From: Demequina soli
Lineage (GTDB): Bacteria > Actinomycetota > Actinomycetes > Actinomycetales > Demequinaceae
Direction of reading: 5' to 3'
Assembly: GCF_000971195.1 (NCBI RefSeq)
Contig: NZ_BBLZ01000001.1
Span: 483,460 to 547,459, forward strand
Length of the DNA: 64,000 bases
Positions within the stretch are counted from its first letter, which is position 1. Every line of letters begins with the position of its first letter. The notes beneath the pieces were generated by a model that did not search any database, had not been told where the DNA came from, and saw nothing but the letters and a program-made list of their open reading frames with translations. The position numbers were made by a program, and so were the translations under genes. Shown in pieces: positions 34,287 to 43,493 of the stretch.

Positions 34287-35141
34287 TTGCACCGGACCCC
34301 CACGCTTCTCGAGGATCTCTCCGTCGAGATCACCGCGCGTGACACCGCCACGCTCGTCGCCCACGCCGGCGACCTGCCCGCCGGCACCCGCGTGAGCGTC
34401 ACGCACCTGGGCACCGAGGGTGCGGCCGAGCGCCGCGAGGCCGCCGCCGCGGCCGCGCGCGCCGCGCTGGTGCCGGTCCCCCACGTCGCCGCGCGCCGCC
34501 TCGCGTCTCCCTCCGAGCTCGCCTCCACGCTCGAGGGCCTGCGCCGGCACGATGCGCACGGGCGGCTCTTCGTGGTCGGCGGCGACCCCCGCACGCCGAC
34601 GGGGCCCTACGCGTCGGCGCTCGACGTCATCGCGTCCGGCGCGCTCGCCACGGCGGGCGTGCGCGAGGTCGGGATCGGCGCGTACCCGGAGGGCCACCCC
34701 GCGATCGCGGACGATGCGCTGTGGGCCGCGCTCGACGCCAAGGTCGCCGCGATCGCCGACCAGGGCCTCGCGGGCTCCCTCACCACGCAGTTCTCGTTCG
34801 ACGTCGACGCCGTGCTGACGTGGGTCGAGCGCATCCGCGAGCGCGGCATCGAGCTGCCCGTGCGGGTCGGCGTCCCGGGCCCCGCCGGCGTGCGCCGCCT
34901 CATCGCGTTCGCGCGCCGCTGCGGCGTCGGCACGAGCGCGGGGATCGCCCGCAAGTACGGCTTCTCGCTCGCGTCGCTCGCGGGCACCGCCGGCCCGGAC
35001 GCGTTCGTCGAGGACCTCGGCGCCCGCCTCACGCCCGAGCACGGCGAGGTGCGCCTGCACCTCTACACGTTCGGCACGCTCGACGCGACGATCGCGTGGG
35101 CCGCCGCGGCGCGCATGGCCGCCACCGCCCCGGCGGGCTGA
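34287..35141 (+). CDS. Methylenetetrahydrofolate reductase-like protein
   Basis: A 284-residue TIM-barrel protein resembling actinobacterial MetF homologues, which reduce methylene-THF to methyl-THF for methionine synthesis. Family-like elements are LSVEITARD (the glutamate aligns with the catalytic Glu of FEFFPP), RVSVTHLGTE, VPHVAARRL, LFVVGGDP, EVGIGAYPEGHP, LTTQFSFD, LPVRVGVPGPAG and a C-terminal RLHLYTFGTLDATIAWA. The classical FEFFPP is not kept, so the substrate may differ. TTG is used as start because GAAGGAGG sits at 34271-34278. Confidence 0.65.
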   Translation: MHRTPTLLEDLSVEITARDTATLVAHAGDLPAGTRVSVTHLGTEGAAERREAAAAAARAALVPVPHVAARRLASPSELASTLEGLRRHDAHGRLFVVGGDPRTPTGPYASALDVIASGALATAGVREVGIGAYPEGHPAIADDALWAALDAKVAAIADQGLAGSLTTQFSFDVDAVLTWVERIRERGIELPVRVGVPGPAGVRRLIAFARRCGVGTSAGIARKYGFSLASLAGTAGPDAFVEDLGARLTPEHGEVRLHLYTFGTLDATIAWAAAARMAATAPAG

Positions 35142-35178
35142 CCCCGCCCGGGCGACCGGCGCATCGTCCCGCCGCCCG

Positions 35179-35270
35179 GGCGTGTCGCGCGGGACCGGCA
35201 CCTGGTCTCCGCAACTGCTCAACATGTTGAACAGTTGCGGAGAGGCTCACGGCACCCCGCGCGACACGCC
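35179..35270. repeat. Large nested palindrome, 92 bp
   Basis: Outer 15-bp arms GGCGTGTCGCGCGGG (35179-35193) and its complement (35256-35270) enclose an inner 38-base near-perfect palindrome (35206-35243), TCTCCGCAACTGCTCAACA against TGTTGAACAGTTGCGGAGA, with one mismatched pair. It lies between two convergent genes. The AT-richer core is unlike a simple GC-rich terminator. No second copy was found in the window. Confidence 0.75.
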
Positions 35271-35276
35271 GGCGCG

Positions 35277-36032
35277 CTACGCGACCCTGCGCCGGTACGC
35301 CGCCATCGCGAAGGCGTACGCGACCGCGAGCATCCCGACGCACCACGCGAGCGCGATCCACAGATCCGACCCCACGGACCCGCCCGCGAGCAACGCGCGC
35401 ACGGAGTCCACGATCGCCGTCACCGGCTGGTGCTCCGCGAACCAGCGGACCGGTCCCGGCATGGACTCCGTGGGCACGAACGCCGAGCTGACGAACGGCA
35501 GCAGGATGAGCGGGTACGCGAACGCGCTCGCGCCGTCGGCGGAGGTGGCCGTCAGCCCCGGGATCACCGCAAGCCACGTGAGCGCGAGCGTGAGCAGCGC
35601 GAGGATCCCGATCACGCCGAGCCAGGCCCCGAGCCCCGCCGAGGAGCGGAACCCCATCACCAGCGCGACGGCCACCACGGCCGCGAGCGACACGAAGGTC
35701 GCGACCAGGGACGTGACCACGTGCGCCCACAGCACCGACGGCCGGGACACCGGCATCGAGTGGAAGCGCTCGAAGATGCCGCTCTGCAGGTCGAGGAAGA
35801 GGCGGAACGCCGTGTACGACACGCTCGACGCGATCGTGATGACGAGGATGCCGGGCAGCAGGTAGGTCACGTACGACCCGGTGCCGGTCTCGATCGCGCC
35901 GCCCAGCACGTAGACGAACAGGAGCAGGAACGCGACGGGCATGAGCGCGGTGGTGATGATGGTGTCCGGGCTGCGCGAGATGTGGCGCAGGGAGCGGCCC
36001 GTGAGGATGCGGGTGTCGGCGATGGCGGTCAT
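35277..36032 (-). CDS. ABC-2 type exporter permease
   Basis: A 251-residue membrane protein with six hydrophobic segments in the drug-exporter ABC-2 pattern: an N-terminal TRILTGRSLRHISRSPDTII, then segments at about 30-50, 58-78, 105-130, 140-165, 172-190 and 225-245. It should form a dimer driven by the adjacent ATPase, whose stop overlaps its start (ATGA). Exporters of this DrrB-like class remove antibiotics, lipids or dyes; the substrate is unknown. It is the last gene of the PadR operon. Confidence 0.88.
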   Translation of the reverse strand: MTAIADTRILTGRSLRHISRSPDTIITTALMPVAFLLLFVYVLGGAIETGTGSYVTYLLPGILVITIASSVSYTAFRLFLDLQSGIFERFHSMPVSRPSVLWAHVVTSLVATFVSLAAVVAVALVMGFRSSAGLGAWLGVIGILALLTLALTWLAVIPGLTATSADGASAFAYPLILLPFVSSAFVPTESMPGPVRWFAEHQPVTAIVDSVRALLAGGSVGSDLWIALAWCVGMLAVAYAFAMAAYRRRVA

Positions 36033-36796
36033 GACCGGTCCTTCCCGCCGACCACCGCGAGGAAGACCTCCTCGAGGGTCGGCTGCCTCTCGACGTACTC
36101 GACGGTGGGCGCGGGGATGAGCGCCCTGAGCTCGTCGAGCGTGCCGTCGACGATGATGCGGCCCTCGTGGAGGATCGCGATGCGGTCGGCGAGGCGCTCG
36201 GCCTCGTCGAGGGTCTGGGTGGTGAGCAGCACGGTGGTGCCGCCGTCCGCGAGCGCGCGCACCGCCGCCCACGCCTCGCGCCGCGCCTCGGGATCGAGCC
36301 CCGTGGTCGGCTCGTCGAGGAAGACGACGCTCGGCTCCCCCACGAGGCTCATCGCGATGTCGAGCCTGCGCCGCATGCCGCCCGAGTAGGTGCCGACCCG
36401 ACGCGCGCCCGCCTCCGCGAGGCCGAACCGGGCGAGCAGCGCATCGGCCACCCCGCCCGGCCCGGGGACGCGGCGCAGGCGCGCGACCAGGACGAGGTTC
36501 TCGCGGCCGGTGAGGATGTCGTCGACCGCGGAGAGCTGGCCGGTGAGGCTGATCGCGGCCCGCACCTCGGCCGGGGACGCGGCGACGTCGTGGCCGTCCA
36601 CCGTGGCGACGCCCGCATCGGCCCTCAGCAGGGTGCTGAGGATGCGCACGAGGGTGGTCTTGCCGGCGCCGTTCGAGCCGAGCAGGGCGACGATGCGCCC
36701 GCGGGGCACCTCGAGATCCACGCCCTTCAGCACCGCGAGGTCGCCGTAGGAGTGGCGGAGGTCGCGGACCTCGATGGCGGGGGCGCGCGCGGTCAT
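36029..36796 (-). CDS. ABC exporter ATP-binding protein (DrrA-like)
   Basis: A 255-residue ATPase with Walker A GSNGAGKTT near residue 40, signature YSGGMRRRLDIAMSL, Walker B SVVFLDEPTTGLD and the H-loop region LLTTQTLDEAERL (Gln in place of the common His). The C-terminus with PTLEEVFLAVVGG is typical of DrrA drug-resistance ATPases. It overlaps the DUF1048 gene and the permease gene by 4 bases at either end, so the operon is tightly coupled. Confidence 0.9.
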   Translation of the reverse strand: MTARAPAIEVRDLRHSYGDLAVLKGVDLEVPRGRIVALLGSNGAGKTTLVRILSTLLRADAGVATVDGHDVAASPAEVRAAISLTGQLSAVDDILTGRENLVLVARLRRVPGPGGVADALLARFGLAEAGARRVGTYSGGMRRRLDIAMSLVGEPSVVFLDEPTTGLDPEARREAWAAVRALADGGTTVLLTTQTLDEAERLADRIAILHEGRIIVDGTLDELRALIPAPTVEYVERQPTLEEVFLAVVGGKDRS

Positions 36797-37155
36797 GACG
36801 GTCCGTCCCCGGCGGCGTGGTCTATCGCCTTGATCAGGCGGGCGCGCTCCTTGTCGATCCACCGGCGGCCCGTGTACGCCTCCGCGAAGGCCTCGGCGAA
36901 CTCGACCGGGTCGGCGCCGACGATGTCGCGCACCGGCGTGCCGTCGGCGGCGGCGCGCTCCCACAGGTCCGCGAGGTCGCCTATCATCGTGATCATCTCG
37001 TCCCCGTCGGTGAGGCCGCCGTAGTACATGAAGTAGCGATGCATCGCCATCGCCGCCTCCATGTAGGGTGCGGGAAGCGCCGCCATGCGGCGCACGTCGG
37101 CCTTGTACTGCTTCTTCTCCGCGAGCGAGCCCGTGAGCTTCTCGAACCATGCCAT
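36793..37155 (-). CDS. DUF1048 family protein
   Basis: A 120-residue soluble helical protein beginning MAWFEKLTGSLAEKKQYKADVRRM and with the family block DLADLWERAAADGTPVRDIVGADPVEFAEAF and WIDKERARLIKAID. DUF1048 proteins are repeatedly encoded between a PadR regulator and an ABC exporter, as here; their biochemical role is unknown and may be regulatory or as an accessory to the exporter. It starts two bases after the padR stop codon. Confidence 0.85.
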   Translation of the reverse strand: MAWFEKLTGSLAEKKQYKADVRRMAALPAPYMEAAMAMHRYFMYYGGLTDGDEMITMIGDLADLWERAAADGTPVRDIVGADPVEFAEAFAEAYTGRRWIDKERARLIKAIDHAAGDGPS

Positions 37156-37157
37156 GG

Positions 37158-37484
37158 CTACTGTCCTTCCTTGAGGTGAGCGAGCCGGTCGGCGAGGAAG
37201 CCCCAGCTGCTCCAGAACTCGTCCAGCGCCTCGCGGCCCCGGGCGTTGAGGGTGAACACCTTGCGCGGCGGACCCTTCTCGGACGGCACCTTCTCCACGT
37301 CGACCAGGCCGCGCTGCTCGATGCGGACCAGCAGCGCGTACACGGTGCCCTCCGCGATGTCGGCGAACCCCTGGTCGCGCAGCCGCGCCGTGATCTCGTA
37401 CCCGTACGCCGGGCCGAGGGCGAGGAGCGCGAGGACGATGCCCTCGAGCGTGCCCTTGAGCATCTCGGTCATCTGCTTGCCCAT
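37158..37484 (-). CDS. PadR family transcriptional regulator
   Basis: A 108-residue winged-helix regulator: LKGTLEGIVLALLALGPAYGYEITARLRDQG, then IAEGTVYALLVRIEQRGLVDVEKVPSEKGPPRKVFTL, then a short C-terminal dimer helix, which is the subfamily-2 PadR layout. It probably represses its own operon and is released by the exported compound. ATG 37484 has AGGAGG upstream. A promoter lies about 40 bases beyond. Confidence 0.9.
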   Translation of the reverse strand: MGKQMTEMLKGTLEGIVLALLALGPAYGYEITARLRDQGFADIAEGTVYALLVRIEQRGLVDVEKVPSEKGPPRKVFTLNARGREALDEFWSSWGFLADRLAHLKEGQ

Positions 37485-37524
37485 GCCGGGCCTCCTGCTA
37501 CTCAGTGTTGTTGACTACCGGTAC

Positions 37525-37552
37525 ATAGTAACGCTGAATAGTGGATGCGCAA
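37525..37552 (-). promoter_or_regulatory. Promoter of the PadR-ABC operon
   Basis: On the minus strand TTGCGC (37547-37552) and TACTAT (37525-37530) are 16 bases apart, a near-consensus promoter. The dyad ACTACCGGTACATAGT (37514-37529) overlapping the -10 region is a plausible PadR operator. Confidence 0.55.
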
Positions 37553-37572
37553 GAGGTCTGCGCGTCCTGGGA

Positions 37573-37608
37573 GGTGCTCACCGCCCGGAATCGCGGATCC
37601 TGAGCACC
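37573..37608. terminator. Possible terminator downstream of yaeQ
   Basis: 8-base arms GGTGCTCA (37573-37580) and TGAGCACC (37601-37608) around a GC-rich 20-base loop, 31 bases beyond the leftward YaeQ stop. Weak evidence. Confidence 0.3.
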
Positions 37609-37639
37609 GAGCACCTGCCAGCGCGTGGCGGCGCCGCGC

Positions 37640-38179
37640 TCAGCCGAGCGGTGCCTCATGCAGGGAGGAGTCCAGCGACGTGCCATTGAGCTCGAGGTAC
37701 AGGTGCGCCTCGCTGACGGTCACGGTGAGCGCGTTGCGACGCGAGACCAGCGCCGCGGCGGCTTCGACGAAGCCCGGGTCGAAGCTCCTCAGCACGATCG
37801 CCTCGCGCCTGTGGATCCTCTTGCCCTCCCAGCGGGCGAGCACCTTGGCCGGGTCGTGCTGTGTGTAGACGACGGTGCGCCCCGCGAGCCGCGAGCCCCG
37901 GTGCAGGCGCTCCGCCTCGGGCTGGCCGACCTCGATCCAGGCCGTGATGAGCCCGGTGAGGTCGCGCACGATCACGGCGGGCTCCTCCGTGGTGGAGATG
38001 CCCTCGGAGAACGCGATGCCCTCCTCGTGCTCGAGGCAATACGCGAGCACGCGCGTGATCATGAAGGGCCCCGTCTCGGACGGGTGCCGCGCGACGCGGA
38101 GGGAGAGGTCCTCGTAGACGCCGCGGTCGACGTCCGCGAGCGTGATGTCGAACGTGTGGATCGTCGCGCCGGCAGCCAT
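37640..38179 (-). CDS. yaeQ: YaeQ family protein
   Basis: A 179-residue protein matching YaeQ: MAAGATIHTFDITLADVDRGVYEDLSLRVARHPSETGPFMITRVLAYCLEHEEGIAFSEGI is the family's conserved N-terminal half, and a C-terminal LYLELNGTSLD is also kept. YaeQ has a PD-(D/E)XK nuclease-like fold and unknown role. A -10 TAGGCT (complement at 38188-38193) is 8 bases before the ATG, suggesting a leaderless start. It is flanked upstream by a family A repeat. Confidence 0.88.
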   Translation of the reverse strand: MAAGATIHTFDITLADVDRGVYEDLSLRVARHPSETGPFMITRVLAYCLEHEEGIAFSEGISTTEEPAVIVRDLTGLITAWIEVGQPEAERLHRGSRLAGRTVVYTQHDPAKVLARWEGKRIHRREAIVLRSFDPGFVEAAAALVSRRNALTVTVSEAHLYLELNGTSLDSSLHEAPLG

Positions 38180-38217
38180 GGCGCACCAGCCTACGGCGTC
38201 GCCGACGCCGCGCCTGC

Positions 38218-38324
38218 GACCGTCCCCCACACGCGACGGCGGATGAATCGCTTCACCGATGCAACTCGCGTCGCGAACCACGACCCGGGCGCGCACGCAC
38301 GCAGAATCCGTGTGGGGCGCGGTC
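38218..38324 (-). repeat. 107-bp MITE-like palindromic element, family A copy 3
   Basis: 15-bp ends GACCGTCCCCCACAC and GTGTGGGGCGCGGTC pair with two mismatches. Read in reverse it contains CGGATTCTGC near one end and GCGAGTTGCATCGG in the middle. It lies between yaeQ and the tRNA gene. Confidence 0.8.
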
Positions 38325-38372
38325 GCGGGCGCGGGCGCGGGCGCGGTCGCGGGCTGCGCCGCGCGCCGCGCG

Positions 38373-38446
38373 TGCCCCCGGCGGGGTTCGAACCCGCACT
38401 GGGCCGGGTTTAAGCCGGCTGCCTCTGCCAGTTGGGCTACGGGGGC
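38373..38446 (-). tRNA. tRNA with anticodon UAA (Leu-like) lacking a long variable arm
   Basis: The minus strand folds as a full cloverleaf: 7-bp acceptor GCCCCCG/CGGGGGC, a D arm with AACTGG in the loop, anticodon stem GCCGG/CCGGC around loop CTTAAAC (anticodon UAA), a 5-base variable loop CCAGT, T stem GCGGG/CCCGC around TTCGAAC, and discriminator A. CCA is not encoded. Bacterial leucine tRNAs are class II with a long variable arm, so this 74-nt class I molecule is atypical for UAA. The fold is certain; the amino acid is not. Confidence 0.85.
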
Positions 38447-38448
38447 GG

Positions 38449-38474
38449 GACGATGCGGCGGTCGCCGCATCGTC
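38449..38474. terminator. Hairpin from an inverted pair of the 10-mer motif, downstream of ppx
   Basis: GACGATGCGGCG (38449-38460) and CGCCGCATCGTC (38463-38474) form a perfect 12-bp stem with a 2-base spacer (a 4-base loop in practice), 6 bases beyond the leftward ppx stop and just before the tRNA. Confidence 0.6.
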
Positions 38475-38480
38475 GCGGGC

Positions 38481-39434
38481 TCAGCCGCGTTCGGCCGCCG
38501 AGAAGGCGATGCCGTCGAGGATGTCGTGCTCGCTGGTGACCACGTGCGGCAGGGCGCCGCCCGCCCCGACGACGGCGGAGCGCACGCGCGTCATCACGGT
38601 GCGCCACACGAGCGCGCCCGCGCCGATCACGTCGACGCGGCCCGGGTGCATGAACCCCAGCGCGGCGCGCTCGGTGCGCGACGCCGCGAGCAGCTCGTCG
38701 CACGCGCGGATCGCGTCGTCGATGTCGATCACGGCGCCGTTGATGGCGTCGCGGTCGTACTCGGGCAGGCCGAGCGCGTGCGCGGTCACGGTGGTGATGG
38801 TGCCCGCCAGCCCCACGAGCGTCGCGGTGCGCTCGACGGGGACCCCGGCGAACGCCATGTCGATCGCGTCGTTGACGTCGGCCTCGGCCGCCGCGACCTG
38901 CTCGGCGGACGGCGGGTCGCCCGCGAGGTGACGCTCGGTCATGCGCACGCAGCCGACGTCCATCGAGTGCGCGGCCTCGGGGCGCGACACCCCGAGCACC
39001 ACCTCGGTCGAGCCGCCGCCCAGGTCCACCACCAGGAACGGCGCGTCGTGCGCCGCGTCGAGGGCGCCGGTCGCGCCGCGGAAGGACAGCGCGGCCTCCT
39101 CGGCGCCCGAGATGACCTCGGGCGTGACGCCGAGGCGCGACTCGACGCCCGTGAGGAACGCGTCGCGGTTGCGGGCGTCCCGGGTCGCCGAGGTCGCGAC
39201 GAAGCGGATCGCCTCGACGCCGTGCTCGCGGCACCGCTCGGCGTAGTCGTCGACGGCGGCGAACGTCCGCGACAGCGCCTCGGCGGAGAGCTCGCCGGTC
39301 CGGTCCACGCCCTGGCCCAGCCGGACCACGGTCATGGTGCGCACCACGTCGGTGAGCGTCCCGGTCTCGAGGGAGACGTCGGCGATGAGCAGGCGGATCG
39401 AGTTCGTCCCGCAGTCGATGGCGGCTACACGCAT
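38481..39434 (-). CDS. ppx: Ppx/GppA family exopolyphosphatase
   Basis: A 317-residue single-module member of the actin-like phosphatase superfamily, hydrolysing polyphosphate and/or pppGpp. Motifs AAIDCGTNSIRLLIAD (phosphate-1) and FLVVDLGGGSTEVV (phosphate-2) are intact, as is GLAGTITTV. It is the short actinobacterial PPX form without the C-terminal HD domain. A -10 TAGTCT (complement at 39441-39446) lies 6 bases before the ATG. The mfd-mazG-eno-divIC-DUF501-ppx order is conserved in actinobacteria. Confidence 0.9.
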   Translation of the reverse strand: MRVAAIDCGTNSIRLLIADVSLETGTLTDVVRTMTVVRLGQGVDRTGELSAEALSRTFAAVDDYAERCREHGVEAIRFVATSATRDARNRDAFLTGVESRLGVTPEVISGAEEAALSFRGATGALDAAHDAPFLVVDLGGGSTEVVLGVSRPEAAHSMDVGCVRMTERHLAGDPPSAEQVAAAEADVNDAIDMAFAGVPVERTATLVGLAGTITTVTAHALGLPEYDRDAINGAVIDIDDAIRACDELLAASRTERAALGFMHPGRVDVIGAGALVWRTVMTRVRSAVVGAGGALPHVVTSEHDILDGIAFSAAERG

Positions 39435-39447
39435 GACGTCAGACTAG

Positions 39448-39960
39448 TCAGACCTCGACCGCGCACGTGCAGCGGTCGGGGCTCCACGAGGCGGAGATCA
39501 GCGCGAGCGCCTCGTCGCCGAGCGGGTTGACGCCCGGGCCCGCGGCGAGCGCGTGGCCCACGAGCACGTGGAGGCACTTCACGCGGTCGGGCATGCCGCC
39601 GGCCGAGATGCCGTGGATCTCGGGCACGTCGCCCAGCTCGTAGCGCTCCTCCAGGTAGCGCTCGTGCGCCGCGCGGTAGGCCGCGACGAGCTCGGGCTCC
39701 TCGCCGGAGGTCAGCCTCGCCTGCATCTCCTTCATCACGCCGTTGGCCTCGAGCGTCGAGACCGCGGCGACGGCGTCGGGGTGCGTGAGGTAGTACTGCG
39801 TCGGGAAGGGCGTGCCGTCGGGCAGCCGCGGCGCGGTGTGCACCACGGTGGGGTTGCCGCACACGCAGCGGGCCGCGATGGCGACGATCCCGCGCGGCGC
39901 GCGCCCCAGCTGGGCGGCGAGGACGGCGACATCGCGCTCGGTGGCAGGGGTGTCGTTCAC
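39448..39960 (-). CDS. DUF501 family protein
   Basis: A 170-residue soluble protein with a CVCGNPTVV motif and TPFPTQYYLTHPDAVAAVSTLEA, then GGMPDRVKCLHVLVGHALAAGPGVNPLGDEAL, which is the DUF501 core. Clustered Cys and His residues (CVCG, KCLHVLVGH, CTC) hint at metal binding. The function is unknown, but the gene always travels with ppx and divIC in actinobacteria. The GTG start follows a -10 TAGAAT (complement at 39967-39972) by 6 bases. Confidence 0.88.
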   Translation of the reverse strand: MNDTPATERDVAVLAAQLGRAPRGIVAIAARCVCGNPTVVHTAPRLPDGTPFPTQYYLTHPDAVAAVSTLEANGVMKEMQARLTSGEEPELVAAYRAAHERYLEERYELGDVPEIHGISAGGMPDRVKCLHVLVGHALAAGPGVNPLGDEALALISASWSPDRCTCAVEV

Positions 39961-39969
39961 CCCGCGATT

Positions 39970-40698
39970 CTAGTGGCCGCCCGCGCCGGACGATGCGGCG
40001 GGCGTCGGCTCCGCCGACGGGTCCGCGCTCGAGTCCGCGGTCCTCCCCGCCCCGACCTTGGCGTCGCCGGCCGTCTCGACCGAGTCCCACAGCCGGGTGT
40101 ACCAGGTGCCGGACGGGTCCGCGGTGACCGGGTCCTCCGCGGCGGGCGAGCCCTCGGCGGCGCCCTCCACGGTCTCGGGGTCGATCACCTGGTACGGCGT
40201 CTCGCCCGGGTAGACGTACTTGAGGCGTTCGCGCGCCTGCGCGACCACGTACGCGCGGTCGTCCCAGCGCTTGACCTCGCCCGTGAGGTCCTCGACGGAC
40301 TGCTGCGCGGTCGCGGCGTCGGCGCGCAGCGCGGACAGCTCCTCCTGCTGGCGGAAGTAGGCGCGCAGCGACGGCAGCACGACGGCGGCGGCGAGCACCA
40401 GCACGCCGATCAGCACGGCGACGCGCCACGACATGGCCGAGACCCAGGAGCCGCGCGGCCTGGCCGGCTCGATGCGGTTGGGGCGTGGCGCCTGGCGCCC
40501 GGGGCCCGTGGCGCCGCCGGGGCGGCTCGACGCGCGCGGCCCGGAGGTGCGCGCCCCGCCGGACGCGGCCGCGGGGCGCCTGCGCGTGGCGGCACGGGCA
40601 CGGTTCGCGGCGGACGACGCGGCGGACGCCTTGGCCTGCGTGCCCGACTCCGGCGCGACGGGGCGACGGGGCTCGCCGGGGCGCGTGGGAGAGGTCAC
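39970..40698 (-). CDS. divIC: Septum formation initiator (DivIC/FtsB-like)
   Basis: A 242-residue bitopic division protein. Residues 1-85 form a basic Pro/Ala/Arg-rich cytoplasmic tail, a membrane segment follows at about 91-109 (VAVLIGVLVLAAAVVLPSL), then a coiled coil (FRQQEELSALRADAATAQQSVEDLTGEVKRW) and the hallmark RAYVVAQARERLKYVYPGETPYQVID. The acidic C-terminus is likely disordered and contains Ala-Ser-Ser from the 10-mer motif at 39988. Acts in the divisome with FtsL/FtsQ. GACAAT (complement at 40705-40710) precedes the GTG by 6 bases. Confidence 0.87.
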   Translation of the reverse strand: MTSPTRPGEPRRPVAPESGTQAKASAASSAANRARAATRRRPAAASGGARTSGPRASSRPGGATGPGRQAPRPNRIEPARPRGSWVSAMSWRVAVLIGVLVLAAAVVLPSLRAYFRQQEELSALRADAATAQQSVEDLTGEVKRWDDRAYVVAQARERLKYVYPGETPYQVIDPETVEGAAEGSPAAEDPVTADPSGTWYTRLWDSVETAGDAKVGAGRTADSSADPSAEPTPAASSGAGGH

Positions 40699-40777
40699 CC
40701 CGCCATTGTCCAGGGCGCGGGCGCCGCTCCCGCGCACGCCCGGGCGCGAGTCGCCAGAAAGCGGCCCCGGAACGCGG

Positions 40778-40811
40778 GACGGGCGCGCCTCCCGAGGGAG
40801 ACGCGCCCGTC
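40778..40811. terminator. Terminator of eno
   Basis: A long GC-rich stem (GACGGGCGCG... 40778-40793 with ...CGCGCCCGTC 40796-40811, one bulge) lies 19 bases beyond the leftward eno stop codon. Confidence 0.75.
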
Positions 40812-40829
40812 CTGAGCCTGCGCTGCGGC

Positions 40830-42857
<2,028 letters not shown>

Positions 42858-42865
<8 letters not shown>

Positions 42866-43493
42866 GCGCCGCCCACGGGGCCGTGGTGTCCTGGAACGCG
42901 TTGACGCCGGCGAAGGCCATGAAGTAGTTGCCCGACATGTTCTGCGCGCTCGCGATCGCGTCGTTGATCGAGGCGATCAGGGCGTCGGTCGAGTACTCGC
43001 CCAGGCGCGGCGAGAACGTGCCCTCGTCCTCGACCTGCTGCGACAGCCGCGTGATGGTGTCGAGCGACGTGTCGCCGCCGATCACGAGGTAGATGCCGAG
43101 CATGTCGGTCATCGAGGCGACCACGTCGTCCGTGATGACGGGGTCCTTGGCGCCGAGGCCCGTGAACCACTGCTCGGCGACCTTGCGCACGTTGCCGTCG
43201 TTGAGGCCCAGATCGGTGCCGGCGGTCTTCGCGTCCTCGCGCGCCTGCGCGACCGCGTCCGGGCCCAGCGCGGCCCAGGTCGCGAGGATGCGCGGGGTGG
43301 GGACGGCGTAGCCCTGGCTCGCGGCGTCCCACGACTGCGCGAGCGCGTCCAGGTCGGCGGTGGTCACCGTCGCGCCCTGGTAGGACGCCGCCACGCCGGG
43401 CGCCTCGGGCTGCCCGGGCACGGCGCAGCCCGCGAGGAGAAGGGACGATGCGGCAAGGACGGCGAGGCGTCGGCGGAACGTCATGCCGGTCAT
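42858..43493 (-). CDS. Lipoprotein with SurA-N-like region
   Basis: A 211-residue exported lipoprotein with a lipobox cysteine at C23 (SLLLAGCAVPG). The remainder is helical, with an N-terminal part (VAASYQGATVTTADLDALAQSW) resembling the start of SurA/PrsA-type chaperones, but without the peptidyl-prolyl isomerase domain. Homologues sit beside mfd and mazG in many actinobacteria; function unknown. Its start overlaps the mfd stop (ATGA). The signal peptide itself contains Ala-Ser-Ser from the 10-mer motif (43443). Confidence 0.78.

Noticed and set aside
35277-37484. PadR-DUF1048-ABC operon as a novel system
   Set aside because: The arrangement is already common in Gram-positive genomes; only the exported compound is unknown.
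37573-37608. Inverted repeat as a fourth repeat family
   Set aside because: Short arms, a large loop and no second copy. It is listed only as a weak terminator.
38373-38446. tRNA gene as an integration (att) site for a mobile element
   Set aside because: No integrase, no direct repeat of the tRNA 3' end and no accessory gene block is nearby.
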